A stretch of 64,000 nt of DNA from contig CAMRHE010000461.1 in NCBI GenBank assembly GCA_947044405.1, positions 496,001 to 560,000 of the forward strand, read 5' to 3'. The DNA is from Leptodactylus fallax (Eukaryota > Chordata > Amphibia > Anura > Leptodactylidae). Each line of letters starts with the position of its first letter. Within the stretch, counting starts at the first letter, position 1. Positions 43,900 to 54,990 of the stretch are shown in pieces. The notes below the pieces were generated by a model. The model saw nothing but the letters and a program-made list of their open reading frames with translations, did no database searches and had not been told where the DNA came from. The position numbers were made by a program, and so were the translations under genes.

Positions 43900-44782
43900 A
43901 GTGTAGTGGCCCAAAAAAGGTGAAGAAGCCTCGACTTCAATATCATTATATGAAGCATCAGCTTGAATTTGCAAAAAAGTACAAAAAGTGGACAGTAGAA
44001 GAATGGAAATGGGTGATTTGGATTGTTAAAACAAAAGTCAATAGACAGGGCTCTGATGGGTGCAAATGGGTCTGGAAAAAAAGAAGGGAAAAGTGGGCTA
44101 ACTGGTTGAGAAATTGAAGGAACTGTCAAGTTTGGTGGGGTAAGCCTGATGATATGTAATTGTTTTACAGCTAAAGGTGTTGGATACTTGACCAGGATTG
44201 ATGGTGGTCTCAGTGCTGAGCTATATGTGAGTATCCTACAAGATGACTTTCTTCAGCATGACAACGACCCAAAGCATACGTCAAGATTAGCGAAGAAATG
44301 GTTCAGTGACAATGAAGAAGAGGTGCTAGATTGGACCCCACAGACCTCAACCCAATTGAATACTTGTGGGTAGAGTTGAAGAAAAAACTGTATTCGTACC
44401 AGTATGTACTGGCCAGTATGCACTAATATTGGGAATGTGTAGAAGAGGCCTGGGATCAGATTGTGGTTGAGACATGCTTGAATCTGATTGAGAGCATGCC
44501 CAGAAGGATTCAGGCCGTGTTGAAAGCAAATGGTGGATTTACAAATAATAAAAATTTAAGTTTAGTTTTTTTAGGAGCAAAACAGTAATTTGCAGCTACA
44601 TGACAAGAATCTGCATAACTAGTCATATGCTAATTAGTTGCAAGTCAAATTTGTGTATGAGATAACCAAGATGATTGTCTATAAAATGATGGTAGTCTCA
44701 CATTCGAAGCTGTAGTGAATTGTGAGATATGGAGCCTTAAAGTCAAAAGTTCAAAACATTGTTACCTTTTTGCTCATCAGTG
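43900..44782 (+). mobile_element. Tc1 remnant, 5' truncated
   Basis: The right end (TTACCTTTTTGCTCATCAGTG before TA 44783-44784, given here in part as TTTTTGCTCATCAGTG) looks like a Tc1/mariner terminus. No matching left terminus is found nearby, so the element is truncated on its 5' side. Inside is the catalytic half of a transposase. Confidence 0.75.
43920..44560 (+). pseudogene. Tc1 transposase fragment
   Basis: KKPRLQYHYMKHQLEFAKKY and WTVEEWKWVIWIVKTKVNRQ correspond to the first catalytic block, but the Asp-Glu of WSDET reads Val-Lys. After frame shifts come FTAKGVGYLTRIDG, FLQHDNDPKHTSRL with the second Asp, a region matching PDLNPIEYLWVELKKKL in a shifted frame (~44342-44385), and a C-terminal ESMPRRIQAVLKANGGF. 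Dead by several lesions. Confidence 0.82.
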
Positions 44783-44784
44783 TA

Positions 44785-45724
44785 TATGAGCAGCAACAAA
44801 AAAAAAAACTCCATTAAATAACAAATTCAAACAAGTTCTTTTCCAGATTAGCGCAGACTGAAAAAAAAAAAAAAAGATTTAAGAAATGGATATTATTTTA
44901 GATTTGTGCAGGTAGAATCAGCGCCTTGCTTTTAGAACATCAGTATGTAATGAAAAAAATGTAAGCTTTTGCCCCAAAAAACCCTTAACAAAAGATTTTT
45001 CGCTGGCAAGCACTTCAAGCCTGACTGTCAGTAAAATGCATCATTAAACACTCTGTATCCAGCAGCACAGATCTGCTCCCTAACTCCTATCTATGATTTC
45101 TATCACTAATCTGCCTGTAATTGCATATATCTGACTAATTATCTTCCTATTCCTAACTATTGCTTGCAATTGTAAGCTTTTTAGAACTGAGTGCACTGTA
45201 TGATGCAGTGAAATGAAGCACATACACTACACTATCTACACCATTAGCACTTTAAGGTGTCTACCTACCACTCTCTATTGGTTGAGAAGCTGTCAGTTGG
45301 TGCAAGAATGTCACAGTCATTCATAGACACAAGTCTCTTCTGTAATTTCTGCTCAATACATCTGGCGGTAGCCATTTTTCTTTTTCCAAGACAAATTAGC
45401 ATTTATTCAGTTTTGTCAAATACAGAAAAATTTGATATAGTCGGGTTGAACCTGCTCTGTGACGAATCAGTTCGCCCGTCTCTAGTAGATAGAGAGGAAA
45501 CAGTGCTGATGTCACATACACAAAATAACCAATTACTCAAATCTTCTGTCAATGGTGTATTTAAGTGCAAACATCCACGATGTCTCTGCTGTCTCCATAT
45601 TTAACATAGGTCTACCTCCTTCATCTCAAGAGTCACTAGTGAAGAATTCACCATCAATACCCGATGTGTGCACTAATGCACAACTGTGATTTTAAAAACA
45701 TTTCTGTCACACCAATAGAAAATC
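44785..45724. other. Non-coding DNA with a possible Penelope-like scrap
   Basis: No gene. A 115-codon open frame at 45257-45604 ends GVFKCKHPRCLCC, which resembles the Cys-rich linker that precedes GIY-YIG domains in Penelope-like elements; too short to be sure. The frame start is otherwise featureless. Confidence 0.35.
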
Positions 45725-47090
45725 ACCGAGAAAATGGCTAATATATAAAATAAAATACAAAAACTTTATTGATATGCACTAAAACACTAACGTCCCAAAT
45801 ATAAGATAAAATATTGCGTCGCATATCCCAAATTCAAGGGCATAACATTATGACATAGGGAATACATACATAGCCTAATTGGTAATAATGTCGACAAAAC
45901 CAAATAGCGCTAATCTCTGTTCTCCTACTAAAATGTCAAGCCAGAGAAGCAAAATGGTAAAACACCCAAATATAGTAGTTGTCTATTAAATGATATTGCA
46001 GCAACCCTAATACTCCATTGAACGGGTGTATACTCCACACTATAAAAGCCGCACTGGCATATAAGATGTGAGCTGAGTCATATTCCTTAAAGAATTTTTC
46101 TTTTTCAACCCCATTAGATAAGCTCAGTGTGATGATGAGACCCTCAATTTATGTATCTTTCTCGGACATGTATCATTCTTCATTCTTATCAGTCTCACAT
46201 ATTTGTAGGAATGTAGAGCTGTGTTTACATTGGTGGTTAATTCGCTCCAATGGTTTTATGTGCATACCATGGAGAGAGAGCCTTCCTGACCTGTTAGTGT
46301 GATAACCCAGGCACCCACCTTTCCTTCCTTCTAACCGGCATAGATTCCTCTTTTCGTGAGGAGAGGGCTGGCTGGGGGGTGAAGGGTGGGGCTGAACAGG
46401 GTCTTCATACGGAGGTGGGGTGAGGTTTTTTGTCTTTGTGTGGAGCCTGGAAGAGACAGCTAAGAGAGAGCTGTGCTCAGGTATTACTCTACACTTTATT
46501 CCCATTTTTGTTTTATGTGCTGTATCATCGCACTTTTGCTTGTATATTTATGCTTGATCATATTAATATTGTATATTTCTGTATATGCTATTAATTAGTA
46601 CCGACCCACTTGGGTTATTAAATATATAAAATTTATAAAGCTCGTTTCATTCTATCCTACGAATCCGGTCCGCTTATGGGTTGTGAGTGGAAGGTTAAGA
46701 AGGGTGATCGCAGATAGGCCAAGGGGCTTGGCAAGGCGATATTCTTCACACTCAGTCTATGAGTGCAGATAAAAAAAATAACTCATATCCTAGAGAGAAA
46801 AAACCTTCACAATAGATCTCTGTTTGAAATATGCTATTCAGCATTAACATTTGAGTGGCTAATAACTACTAATGGGTCAAACAATAATAACTAATGTAAA
46901 TATAGTACAGAGTAACCCGTGCCTAGGACCACATCGGGAACACATACTCCCTCACGTATAACCACTACAATAGTTAAAAAAATCAACTCTAATAAAGGTA
47001 TGCCACTCCTAAATTAGCTCCTCTCAACGCGTTTCCCCCAAATGGATAAACAAATAATTGTGGGTTCATCAGGAGATCCTGCTACATCAA
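45725..47090 (-). other. Possible minus-strand retroelement 3' region
   Basis: The minus strand ends in a polyadenylation-like GTGCATATCAATAAAGTTTT near 45772-45753 and, further upstream, carries the hammerhead-like tail at 47075-47022. No protein is recognised. The middle (46270-46690) is less AT-rich and contains ATAAAGCTCGTTTCATTC reminiscent of an LTR end, but no LTR pair was found. Confidence 0.35.
47022..47075 (-). ncRNA. Hammerhead-ribozyme-like motif (copy 2, minus strand)
   Basis: On the minus strand: TCTC, then CTGATGA, an A and CCC pairing with GGG across a ~23-nt loop (stem II), then GAAA, CGCG, TT and GAGA. TCTC pairs perfectly with GAGA as stem I. A of GAAA and the first T close a one-pair stem III over CGCG, and the second T would be the cleavage nucleotide. 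Core CUGAUGA...GAAA is canonical apart from the extra A before stem II. Inference from fold; no database check. Confidence 0.5.
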
Positions 47091-47096
47091 AAAATC

Positions 47097-47261
47097 TGAC
47101 CAGCCCTATCAAGATTTGCAGTAAAAACTGCAGTTCTCCACGCCCTGATGTTGGACGTGGGTACTAATGAAGCTAGTGGGCTGCGCTTCATTAGTACCCA
47201 CGTCCACCATCAGGGCGTGGGGAACTGCAGTTTTTACTGCAAATCTTGATAGGGCTGGTCA
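47097..47261. repeat. 165-bp near-perfect palindrome
   Basis: The left arm starts TGACCAGCCCTATCAAGATT, and the right arm ends with its complement (AATCTTGATAGGGCTGGTCA). Arms of about 77 bp differ at only two positions that I can see, around a ~9-base loop (near AGTGGGCTG). No TA or TTAA duplication is evident. It lies beside the minus-strand hammerhead-like motif and a TG microsatellite. Confidence 0.93.
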
Positions 47262-47262
47262 C

Positions 47263-47290
47263 AGTGTGTGTGTGTGTGTGTGTGTGTGTG
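47263..47290. repeat. (TG)n microsatellite
   Basis: A TG run, followed by looser TG/TA-rich sequence to ~47420. Open frames across it are artefacts. Confidence 0.95.
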
Positions 47291-47464
47291 CATGGTGTAT
47301 GTGTATGTATGCACACAAATATGTGTGTGTATGTATATATGTATGTGCGCTGACGTGCATACACATACATGTACTGTATGTGTGTGTTGTATGTGTGCAT
47401 GCACATATGTATATATACATGAATATACACAGACCTACCAACAATCACATTTACATTTTCACTT

Positions 47465-47660
47465 ATGCTTTTTTTTTCCCTCTTTCTCTTTCTCCTTTCT
47501 CTCTCTCTTTTTGTTCTCTTTCTTTCTCCTTCCCTCTCTTTTTCACTCAGATCACCATTTCTCTTTCCTTTTCATTCTCTTTGTCATTCTCACTCATGTC
47601 ATACCACATCATTTATCTTTCTATTTCCTTACCTATCCCTGCATCTCTTCCTCCATTCTT
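47465..47660. repeat. Polypyrimidine tract
   Basis: A strongly C/T-biased stretch (CTCTTTCTCTTTCTCCTTTC and similar). The long open frame across it (47167-47895) is low-complexity and not a gene. Confidence 0.85.
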
Positions 47661-49249
47661 CACTGCGCTCACGCAGTTGTTGATACTTTCCATCGCAAGC
47701 GTTCTCTCATGCCCATTTCTTCCTCTCCTCACTGTATTCAGTGAGCATGCGCAGCTTTTCCGGCTCTCGCTACAGTCCTCCCGCTTTCCACCTCTTGCTG
47801 TCGCTTCATCTACTACCGCTAGCACGCAAGTGCTGACGTTCTTATCTTCATCGCCTATATATTCTCCCGCCCTTACCATTCTCCCACTCATTTAGTTGGT
47901 ATTCCTTTTCACCGCCGGGGTAAGTCATTTTCTCTTAAATTTATTCATTTTATACCATATTAAAACACTTCAAGCATCCTATTATTTACTCTGCTGTCAT
48001 TCATCTTCCCATTAATCCCTGCATCAGACTTTTAATTGTTGTTGTTTTACTCAACAAAACATTCCTCACTATCAACCATCATCCATCCATTCTATTGCCA
48101 TTTTCATCATTTATAATATCATCATTATTTACTTTTTATTGTTGTTTTTCCCACACTTAACAAGATATCTCTTTCACTATCAACCATCAGTCATCCGTTA
48201 CATTGCCATACTCATCATTTATAATATTATCATCATTTACATTATACTTTCTATCATGGTCCACTAATCTGAATCTTCTATTTTGCATTTTGTACTGACC
48301 TGTTCCTGTGATAGCCGAGAGCCTTATGAAGGCTCCCAGGCCTGTCATAGAAATATTACTATTGCGGCTGGTCTATGACCAGCCGCAATAGTAATGTACA
48401 GAAGCTCCCATAGACTGCAATATATTGCAGTCTATGGGACTTGCAATCAAATGATTGCAGGTTCAAGCTCCCTAAGGGAAGGCTAATAAAATAGTAAAAA
48501 AAAAAATTTAAATAAATAAATAAATAAAAAAAAGTTCTAAATCACCCCCCTTTCCCTAGAATACATATAAAAGTAGAAAATTACTGTGAAACACATACAC
48601 ATTAGGTATCCCTGTGTCCGAAAATGCCTGATCTACAAACTTAATATAAATATAAAAATATTTTTCGTCATAGCGGGAAAAAAAAAATCAAAAGTGCCGA
48701 ACTGCTGTTTTTTTCACTGTTTCACCTTTGATTTGAATAAAAAGTGATCTAAGCAATAGACATTCCCCAAAATGGAATAACTAAAAAGAACATCTGGCTC
48801 CGCAAAAAAAGATACGCTATACATCCCCGTACAGCTGCAGGGCCACCTGTCAATGTGACCTTACAGCTGTTGCAAAACTACAACTCCCATATATTAAATA
48901 TTTTACCATTTTTGCTTCAAAATTTGTTTTCCCTATTTTCCTCCTCTAAAACCTAGGTGCGTCTTATGGTCTGGTGCGTCTTATAGTCCAAAAAATACAG
49001 TACTTTGACAATTTTAATATGTAGTACACTTTTTTTTTATCTGTTATTAGTTTATATTATGTCCTAACATCATTATTCTTAACATATATATCTTTTACAT
49101 TTTTTCAATGTATTTGGATTTTCCAGATTTTGTCTAATGAGGTCTACTTACATCTGTCAATTCTATTGTGTATTTAAACAATGTAATCTCTTTTACTTTT
49201 TTACTGTGTATTTATTGTATGTATCCTGTCTTTTATTGTATATTTTATA
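47661..49249. other. Non-coding DNA with repeat fragments
   Basis: No gene. AGTGAGCATGCGCAGCTTTT near 47742 recalls the GCATGCGC motifs in the 3' part of the Penelope-like element. About 48300-48890 resembles the interior of the TTAA elements at 52382 and 58533 (CACATACACATTAG, TGTGTCCGAAAA, GCGGGAAAAAAAAATCAAAA). GTGCGTCTTATAGTCCAAAA at 48974 and the following AATACAGTA look like the terminus of another frog DNA repeat. Ends were not found. Confidence 0.5.
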
Positions 49250-49318
49250 CAGTTGGCCTGATGAAGACATCTGTCTAGGTGTCGAAACGCGTTGCCGTTA
49301 TACTCAATAAAGGATTTC
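49250..49318 (+). ncRNA. Hammerhead-ribozyme-like motif (copy 3)
   Basis: GGC, CTGATGA, an extra A, GACATC pairing with GGTGTC (six pairs, one G-U) as stem II, then GAAA, CGCG, TT and GCC. GGC pairs with GCC as stem I, A and T close a minimal stem III over CGCG, and the second T would be the cleavage nucleotide. CAATAAAGG follows about 14 bases later, like the end of a retroelement. The layout equals that of the minus-strand motif at 47022-47075 with different stem bases. Confidence 0.5.
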
Positions 49319-49329
49319 TAACTATCAGC

Positions 49330-50579
49330 AGCACATTAATCATCCTGGACCCCTTTTTTTCATTGTTTGTCTCATACTAACACTACCAACAACTATCTTG
49401 TTGTTTGGTACCAGGGTAGTGCAGCGGCTGAATTAAGCCATACCATGGCCACTATACAGTGATTTTGAGGTGCTAGTATTTTTGCAATACATTATTAAAA
49501 AATATATATATATATGTGTTATGTTTTAAGTTGTTGCACTTTTTACTCTCAATAACATTTAAGAAATAAACATAAATTTCTGTAAAATCTGCAAAATTAT
49601 TTTGGTAGCCTCTCTTAAAACAAAACATGTGCAAAACACTGAAAGGTGTTAAATAACAAAAAAAAATCTATGGTATAGTTAATGCAATGGTATTGTTAAC
49701 TTTTCATTGCTGAAAAATAAAAATGTCTGAAGAAGTCATTTGTAAGCCACTATTTAAATATTTATTTTTTGCAGAATCCATGATTAATTTATTTGGTTCA
49801 TAAATTTAGCTTTTAGGCTCACAGAAACAATATGTCTCAATAATTTAAGTTCAAACAATATCAATATTTAAAAAAAATAATGTTTGCTTATTGGAGAAAA
49901 ATAAAAATCAAACATTACAATGTTACATTATATTTATGATAAAAGTGCTTTAATATTTTTAGGCCGGGGCAGAAAATACAATTTATCGATACTGTTTATG
50001 TATATAGCATATATGTAAATAAGGCATAGATATGCCACTCAATAAAATATGTAACATATAAAGTAAATCAATATCAAATACATGCACATGATGTAGTGAT
50101 GATCTAAGCTGTGGTAACTGTGTAGTACAGAAGAGAAAACAGAAATATCAAGCCAACAATATTTGACAAGAATATGACAAGAATGATTCTGGAACTTAAG
50201 TCACTTGTAGCACTTAATTTTATGATATTTTATTAAAGCATAGGCTACATCCAGGAGGAAACATTTTGGCCTGTCCACAGCCCTTGTCATTTTTTTCATG
50301 TGAACATATAAACTAGCTATTAGTGGTTACTTATTGTCCTTTATTTAGAGTAATCTAGAATATAACAATAGTGTAGATGAGCAGCAATCCTAGTCATCAT
50401 AAAATGCAATTTGCCAATAGAAACCAGATTTTAAATGGACAATGAGGCACCATACAGTAAACCAGGTAGATGTCCCTTTTACACATGTTAAAGTCAGTGC
50501 ATTCTTGTTATCTCACAAAAGCACATTCCAAAAGTCAATAGACCCATAAACAAGAGAATCTATTCTATATACAGTATAC

Positions 50580-50617
<38 letters not shown>

Positions 50618-52377
50618 CTGTAAGTCTGATAGCCTTTATTTAACTGTCAGGTTGTAACATGAACTATACAGTTTTTATAAGCCTTTGGAATTTTCACTTT
50701 CAATAAGTATATCATTTTCACTAAACTAATGACATTCAAGGGCTTGAAAAAAAATGCCTTTGAGATCATTCACTACATCAGCTCTTTCGTTCACTGGAGA
50801 TATTTTTGTCCTCTGCATTAAGGCTCTAAGGTTTGTGCTCAGCAGAATAATTTCTTGGTTATATAATCAGTTCAACATTTAACATTTTTTTTTTAACTGC
50901 TTAGGCAAACAGTGTGGAAATGCAGCTGGCATTTAAGTATTTCTAACACATTTACTACCACATTTATTAAAAGGAATACAAATTAAATGCTTCATGTCCT
51001 GCACTTATTCAATTCCTATTGTTTCCTTATTGATATAAATTTAAGCATAACATAAATTCTGGAATAGTTATGTAGTTATATATTTATTTATTTTTTAATC
51101 ACAGACCATTCCATGTATATTTCCAGAATATACACAAGTTGTAAAATGTTAGAATGTAACACAAGTTATGTTTTACTTTACTTTATATATCCTAAGATAG
51201 TATTTAAGAATTAAACAAGCTTTCATATTTCCTTGTATAAGTAATCATTTTATCCACTCAGTTCAACTATAACCTAGTAATAATAGCTGACCAAACTGTC
51301 TCAATTTAAAGGCAGTAGTCATTGATATTAGCATTTTAACAACCATTAAAGTAAAAATCTTCAGGAAATGTGCAATATGATCTCAATTTTAGACACCAAG
51401 TCATGCAAACCATATTACTATGGTAACTAACTACTCTATGTTGTATCAACAGTATTCCATAAAACACATATACAATCTGATCGTATAATTTGTCTACCCA
51501 TAAAAATAATAGTAGATATTAGTAAGATACCAGAAAGTTTCTGTCTACTATAATTTTCTTTTTACTAAACTGATATCAGACAAGTCCTAACAGTACTCCT
51601 ACCATAGCAAATTAAGTAAACATTTTTATTCTTTTTTAAAATAACAGTGCTGGAGAATCTGTTTTTAGAACTCTGTATTGCATTTTACTGTTATTGTCTC
51701 ACAAAGTTTCTGATAAAATTGACTGGTAAGTTTTAGTAGATAAATTTGCCCCATTGCCCACACACACACCATATTGGGCTATTAGGTGTACTTTTTTTTT
51801 TTAATAAAAATTGTGTGCCAATTTTCTAGAGCATTATAGAGTTCAAAAGTATAACACCTACGAGACTATAAAAATAGGAGAAGAAGATTGGAAGCCTGAA
51901 AGGCTATATCAGTTGCATCAGTATCAGTTTTTTCAAAATGCTGCAAAAAATGATGCAAAAATGTATCAATTGTCATCAGAATTTTTTACTACTCCAAAAC
52001 CATCAGTTGTCAATGGTCCATGAAAAGATAGTACAGACACTCTAAACCCAGTTCCTCCTGTCACCCAGTCCGATGTCAGTTAAATTCAGATGGGACAAGG
52101 CCTAGTAAAAATAGTGCAGTTCACTACTATTAGACTTATGAAAATAATGTAGCTCAGTGAACTGTGCTTTTTAGAGAAACCCCAAAAATAAAGAAGGATA
52201 ACAACTTTAAAGTAAATATTTTTTTATGCTCCTAACTTTCTTAATTTTTGTTTTGGTAGGGTTTTCCAGGATCGTTTCACATTCATGGAACTCTGTTTTT
52301 ATAAATAAAATGGTTAAAAGGATGTAAATGAGTTTTTATTTCAATAAAAACATTTTTATTATATGTTTTTAATTTTT
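49330..52377. other. AT-rich block without recognised elements
   Basis: About 3 kb without a transposon signature, gene or long frame, apart from a (TA)n run at about 50584-50614. The 70-codon frame at 51811-52023 starts from a non-ATG codon and shows no domain. This is the longest stretch in the window that could be single-copy host DNA. Confidence 0.5.
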
Positions 52378-52381
52378 TTAA

Positions 52382-53323
52382 TCCCCTTCCCTACATCCTC
52401 CATAATAGTACGGTACATGTCGGGTATTTAAATATGGCAGACATTTTGCCAGGGATCGGTGTCCTGTTGCTATGACTGCTGGGAGCCTTTTGAAGCATCC
52501 AATGCCTGTCTCTCATTATCTTCTATTGCAGGCTGCTCTATGCAGCCTGCAATAAAAGTTTCATTATTTTGCACCCTAGGGGGTCTAATAAATGCAAAGA
52601 AAATAAAAGATATAAAAAATTCAAATCACCCCCCAAAAGTACTTAAATACTGTGAAACACATACACATTAGTTATGCCTGTGTCCGAAAACGCCCAGTAT
52701 ACAAATCTATAAAAATATTTTTCCCATACGGTAGCGGGAAAAAAAAATCAAAAGTGCCAAACCGCCATTTATTGACTGTTTTGCCTCTGATAAAAAATTG
52801 AAATAAAAATTGATCAAAGCAATATCAATTCCCCAAAATGATATAACTAAAACGTACACCTGGCCCCGCAAAAAAGACGCCCTATGCACACGGAAGTATA
52901 AAAAAGTTACGCATGACAGAATATGGCAACTTTTAGAAAAAAAAATTTTTTTTGCAGTTTTAGATTTTTGGTAAGGGGTTAAAATGTAAATAAAACCATA
53001 TAAATTTGGTATCCCTGGAATCGTACCGAAACATAGAATACAGATGACATGTCATTTTGGCTGCAGAGTGAATGCAGTAAAAATTAAGCTCATAAGAAAG
53101 TCTCACAAGTGCATTTTTTCTATAAATCCACCCCATTCTGATTTTTTTTTACAGCTTCCCAGTACATTGTACCAAATAATAAATGGTAGCATCATGAAGA
53201 AAAATTTGTCCCACAAACATTAAGACCTCATATGGCTCTAAGAATGGAAAAATAAAAAGTTATGGGGTTTGGAAGGGGGGTAGTCAAAAACGAAAATTGA
53301 AAAATTTCTCAGATGGGAAGGGC
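52382..53323. mobile_element. TTAA-flanked non-autonomous DNA element (copy B)
   Basis: TTAA at 52378-52381 and 53324-53327 flank TCCCCTTCCCTACATCC and GATGGGAAGGGC, which are inverted. Interior landmarks include CTGTGTCCGAAAACGCCC, CCCCGCAAAAAAGACGCC, TTCCCAGTACATTGTACC and AAAGTTATGGGGTTTGG. The same landmarks appear in copy C at 58533. No coding capacity; piggyBac/Kolobok type by its target site. Confidence 0.8.
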
Positions 53324-53327
53324 TTAA

Positions 53328-54685
53328 TACTTTATTACCATGGATATCTGTATGATTAGGGTGGGGCTTAGTGTTAGCCACTAAAAAGGCTACCTCTAAC
53401 CCCCCCATTATTACTCCAATAGCTATCACCAGTAGGGGTGCTGGGAACAGCCAGGTAGTGACCAGTATCTGACCAGCTGATGTGATGGTAGGGCACCAAG
53501 GAAGCTACAGGCTGGTATTATCAGGCAGAGAAGGACCAAAAACTATGGGCTGTCTGAATCTTTGTATACTAGGCTGTAAATGCGTTTTGTATATGGTTAG
53601 TTAAGAAAAAAGAAAGGGTCCTCATTTTGTTTTTTTTAAATTATCATAATTTTTTTTAACAAAACAATGTTCTTTAGTCCCTATTTTTCATAAACAGCCA
53701 GATTTGATAATGTGGAAGAGTCCAACATTACCAGAATGGAAAAACCCATGGTTTTGGGCTAATAACAATAGCCCCCAGTACTGTACTCGATCATTGCTAG
53801 ATGGCTTTGTACTGGACCATATCCAACTGTTCCCAGTATCCCTGGTGGTAGGTACCATAGTAATAATTGAGGGTTAGTGATAGCCTATTCATCTTGGCCT
53901 AATCAGCAGAAGAAAACCAGAGGGCCAAAAAATGAAGAGAAATCTTTGCTGATGGAAACAAAGTGGATATGACAGCTTACAACTTTTAGTGACTACTTTA
54001 AATGTGATCTGGGTTTACCTAAATTAATTACCCTACTTTAAAAAGTAGGCCAATTTACTTGAATAACCCCAAGCTACATGATTTAAAAAAGACAATGACA
54101 GCTTTAAGTTGTCATCAGTGGCATTACTGTGGCCTGGGGTTACTTACAGTGAATGAATGCTAGTAATCCCTTTGCAGTGCAGGAACTCTTGGTCTCTGAA
54201 AGACACTTGGTTTCTGTACTAGCAGTGCAATGAAGGTGCACCACAAATATTATTATTAATAATAACTGTGGCACATCACTGGCACACAGCTAGTGCAGGG
54301 ATTCTTTCAGCAATCAAGTGTCCCTGTAATTATTCACTAGAAGCAACCTCAAGCCAGGTCCAGTATGAAGCCAGCAATTGCCAGCTTCACTACTGAATGT
54401 AGACTGGGGAGGGGTAGAATGCTTGATGCTGCTTCCTCCACCTCCTGGCAGCATCAGGCTTACATCCATCTCTGCATAAATTATTAGGGAGCCAGATGGA
54501 AAAATGCTGCAGGTAGCCTTTTTTCCATTCAGCTGAGGCATAGTTTCAGTGCCATACATCACTAGAACTGATGCCTCTTGTGCCAGAATGGATCCCCGCC
54601 CCCAAAAAAACTATGAGGTCCATTCTGGCATTAGTTTCCCTCTGGCTTGTGTGCACCATGCTGGAGGAAAACTGTTACCAATGCT

Positions 54686-54686
<1 letters not shown>
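53328..54686. other. Non-coding DNA with a diverged inverted repeat
   Basis: No gene. The stretch 53355-53460 (GTGTTAGCCACTAAAAAGGC ... GTGCTGGGAACAG) is the rough inverse of 53815-53905 (CTGTTCCCAGTATCCCTGGT ... GGGTTAGTGATAGCC), suggesting an old palindromic element ~560 bp long. Confidence 0.5.

Positions 54687-54736
<50 letters not shown>
54687..54736. repeat. (TA)n microsatellite
   Basis: About 25 uninterrupted TA units. Confidence 0.95.
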
Positions 54737-54738
<2 letters not shown>

Positions 54739-54810
54739 CATTCCCAAAGAGATATGTACAGTAAACAGCAATATAGTACTCAATGTTCAGTACATAAAAA
54801 AAAATAATGA

Positions 54811-54990
54811 TAAGATGTATTGATTATTGTGAGATGTAAGCTCTTGTGAGCAGGGCCCTCACTCGTACTGTTTGATATGTTTATTTCTTTGTCACATATA
54901 ATATTGTCTGTTCATGTGTCCTTTGATTTGTAAAGTGCTACGGAATATATTGGCACTATATAAATAAAGTTATTATTATTACTATTATGT
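54811..54990 (+). mobile_element. 3' tail of an L2/CR1-type LINE or derived SINE
   Basis: TGTAAGCTCTTGTGAGCAGG, then GTAAAGTGCTACGGAATATA, TTGGCACTATATAAATAAAG and a TTATTATTATTACTATTATG end. This tail type, with a short tandem ATT end, is common in amphibian genomes and belongs to L2/CR1-like retroposons by my recollection. Only the tail is present, as is typical of 5' truncation. Confidence 0.65.

Noticed and set aside
45257..45604. A 115-codon ATG-started frame ending in a Cys-rich GVFKCKHPRCLCC
   Set aside because: The Cys-rich end recalls Penelope-like linkers, but no RT or GIY-YIG follows and the rest is featureless; evidence is too thin for a gene.
46270..46760. A possible solo LTR (TGTTAGTG head, ATAAAGCTCGTTTC near the end)
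   Set aside because: No second LTR, no target duplication and no clear TG...CA limits were found, so I left it only as a remark.
47167..47895. A 242-codon frame rich in Cys, Val, Ser and Phe
   Set aside because: It runs through a palindrome, a TG microsatellite and a polypyrimidine tract; composition follows the DNA repeats.
51811..52023. A 70-codon frame (KIGEEDWKPERLYQLHQYQF)
   Set aside because: It starts from a non-ATG codon, has no detectable domain and lies in AT-rich DNA; chance is the simplest explanation.
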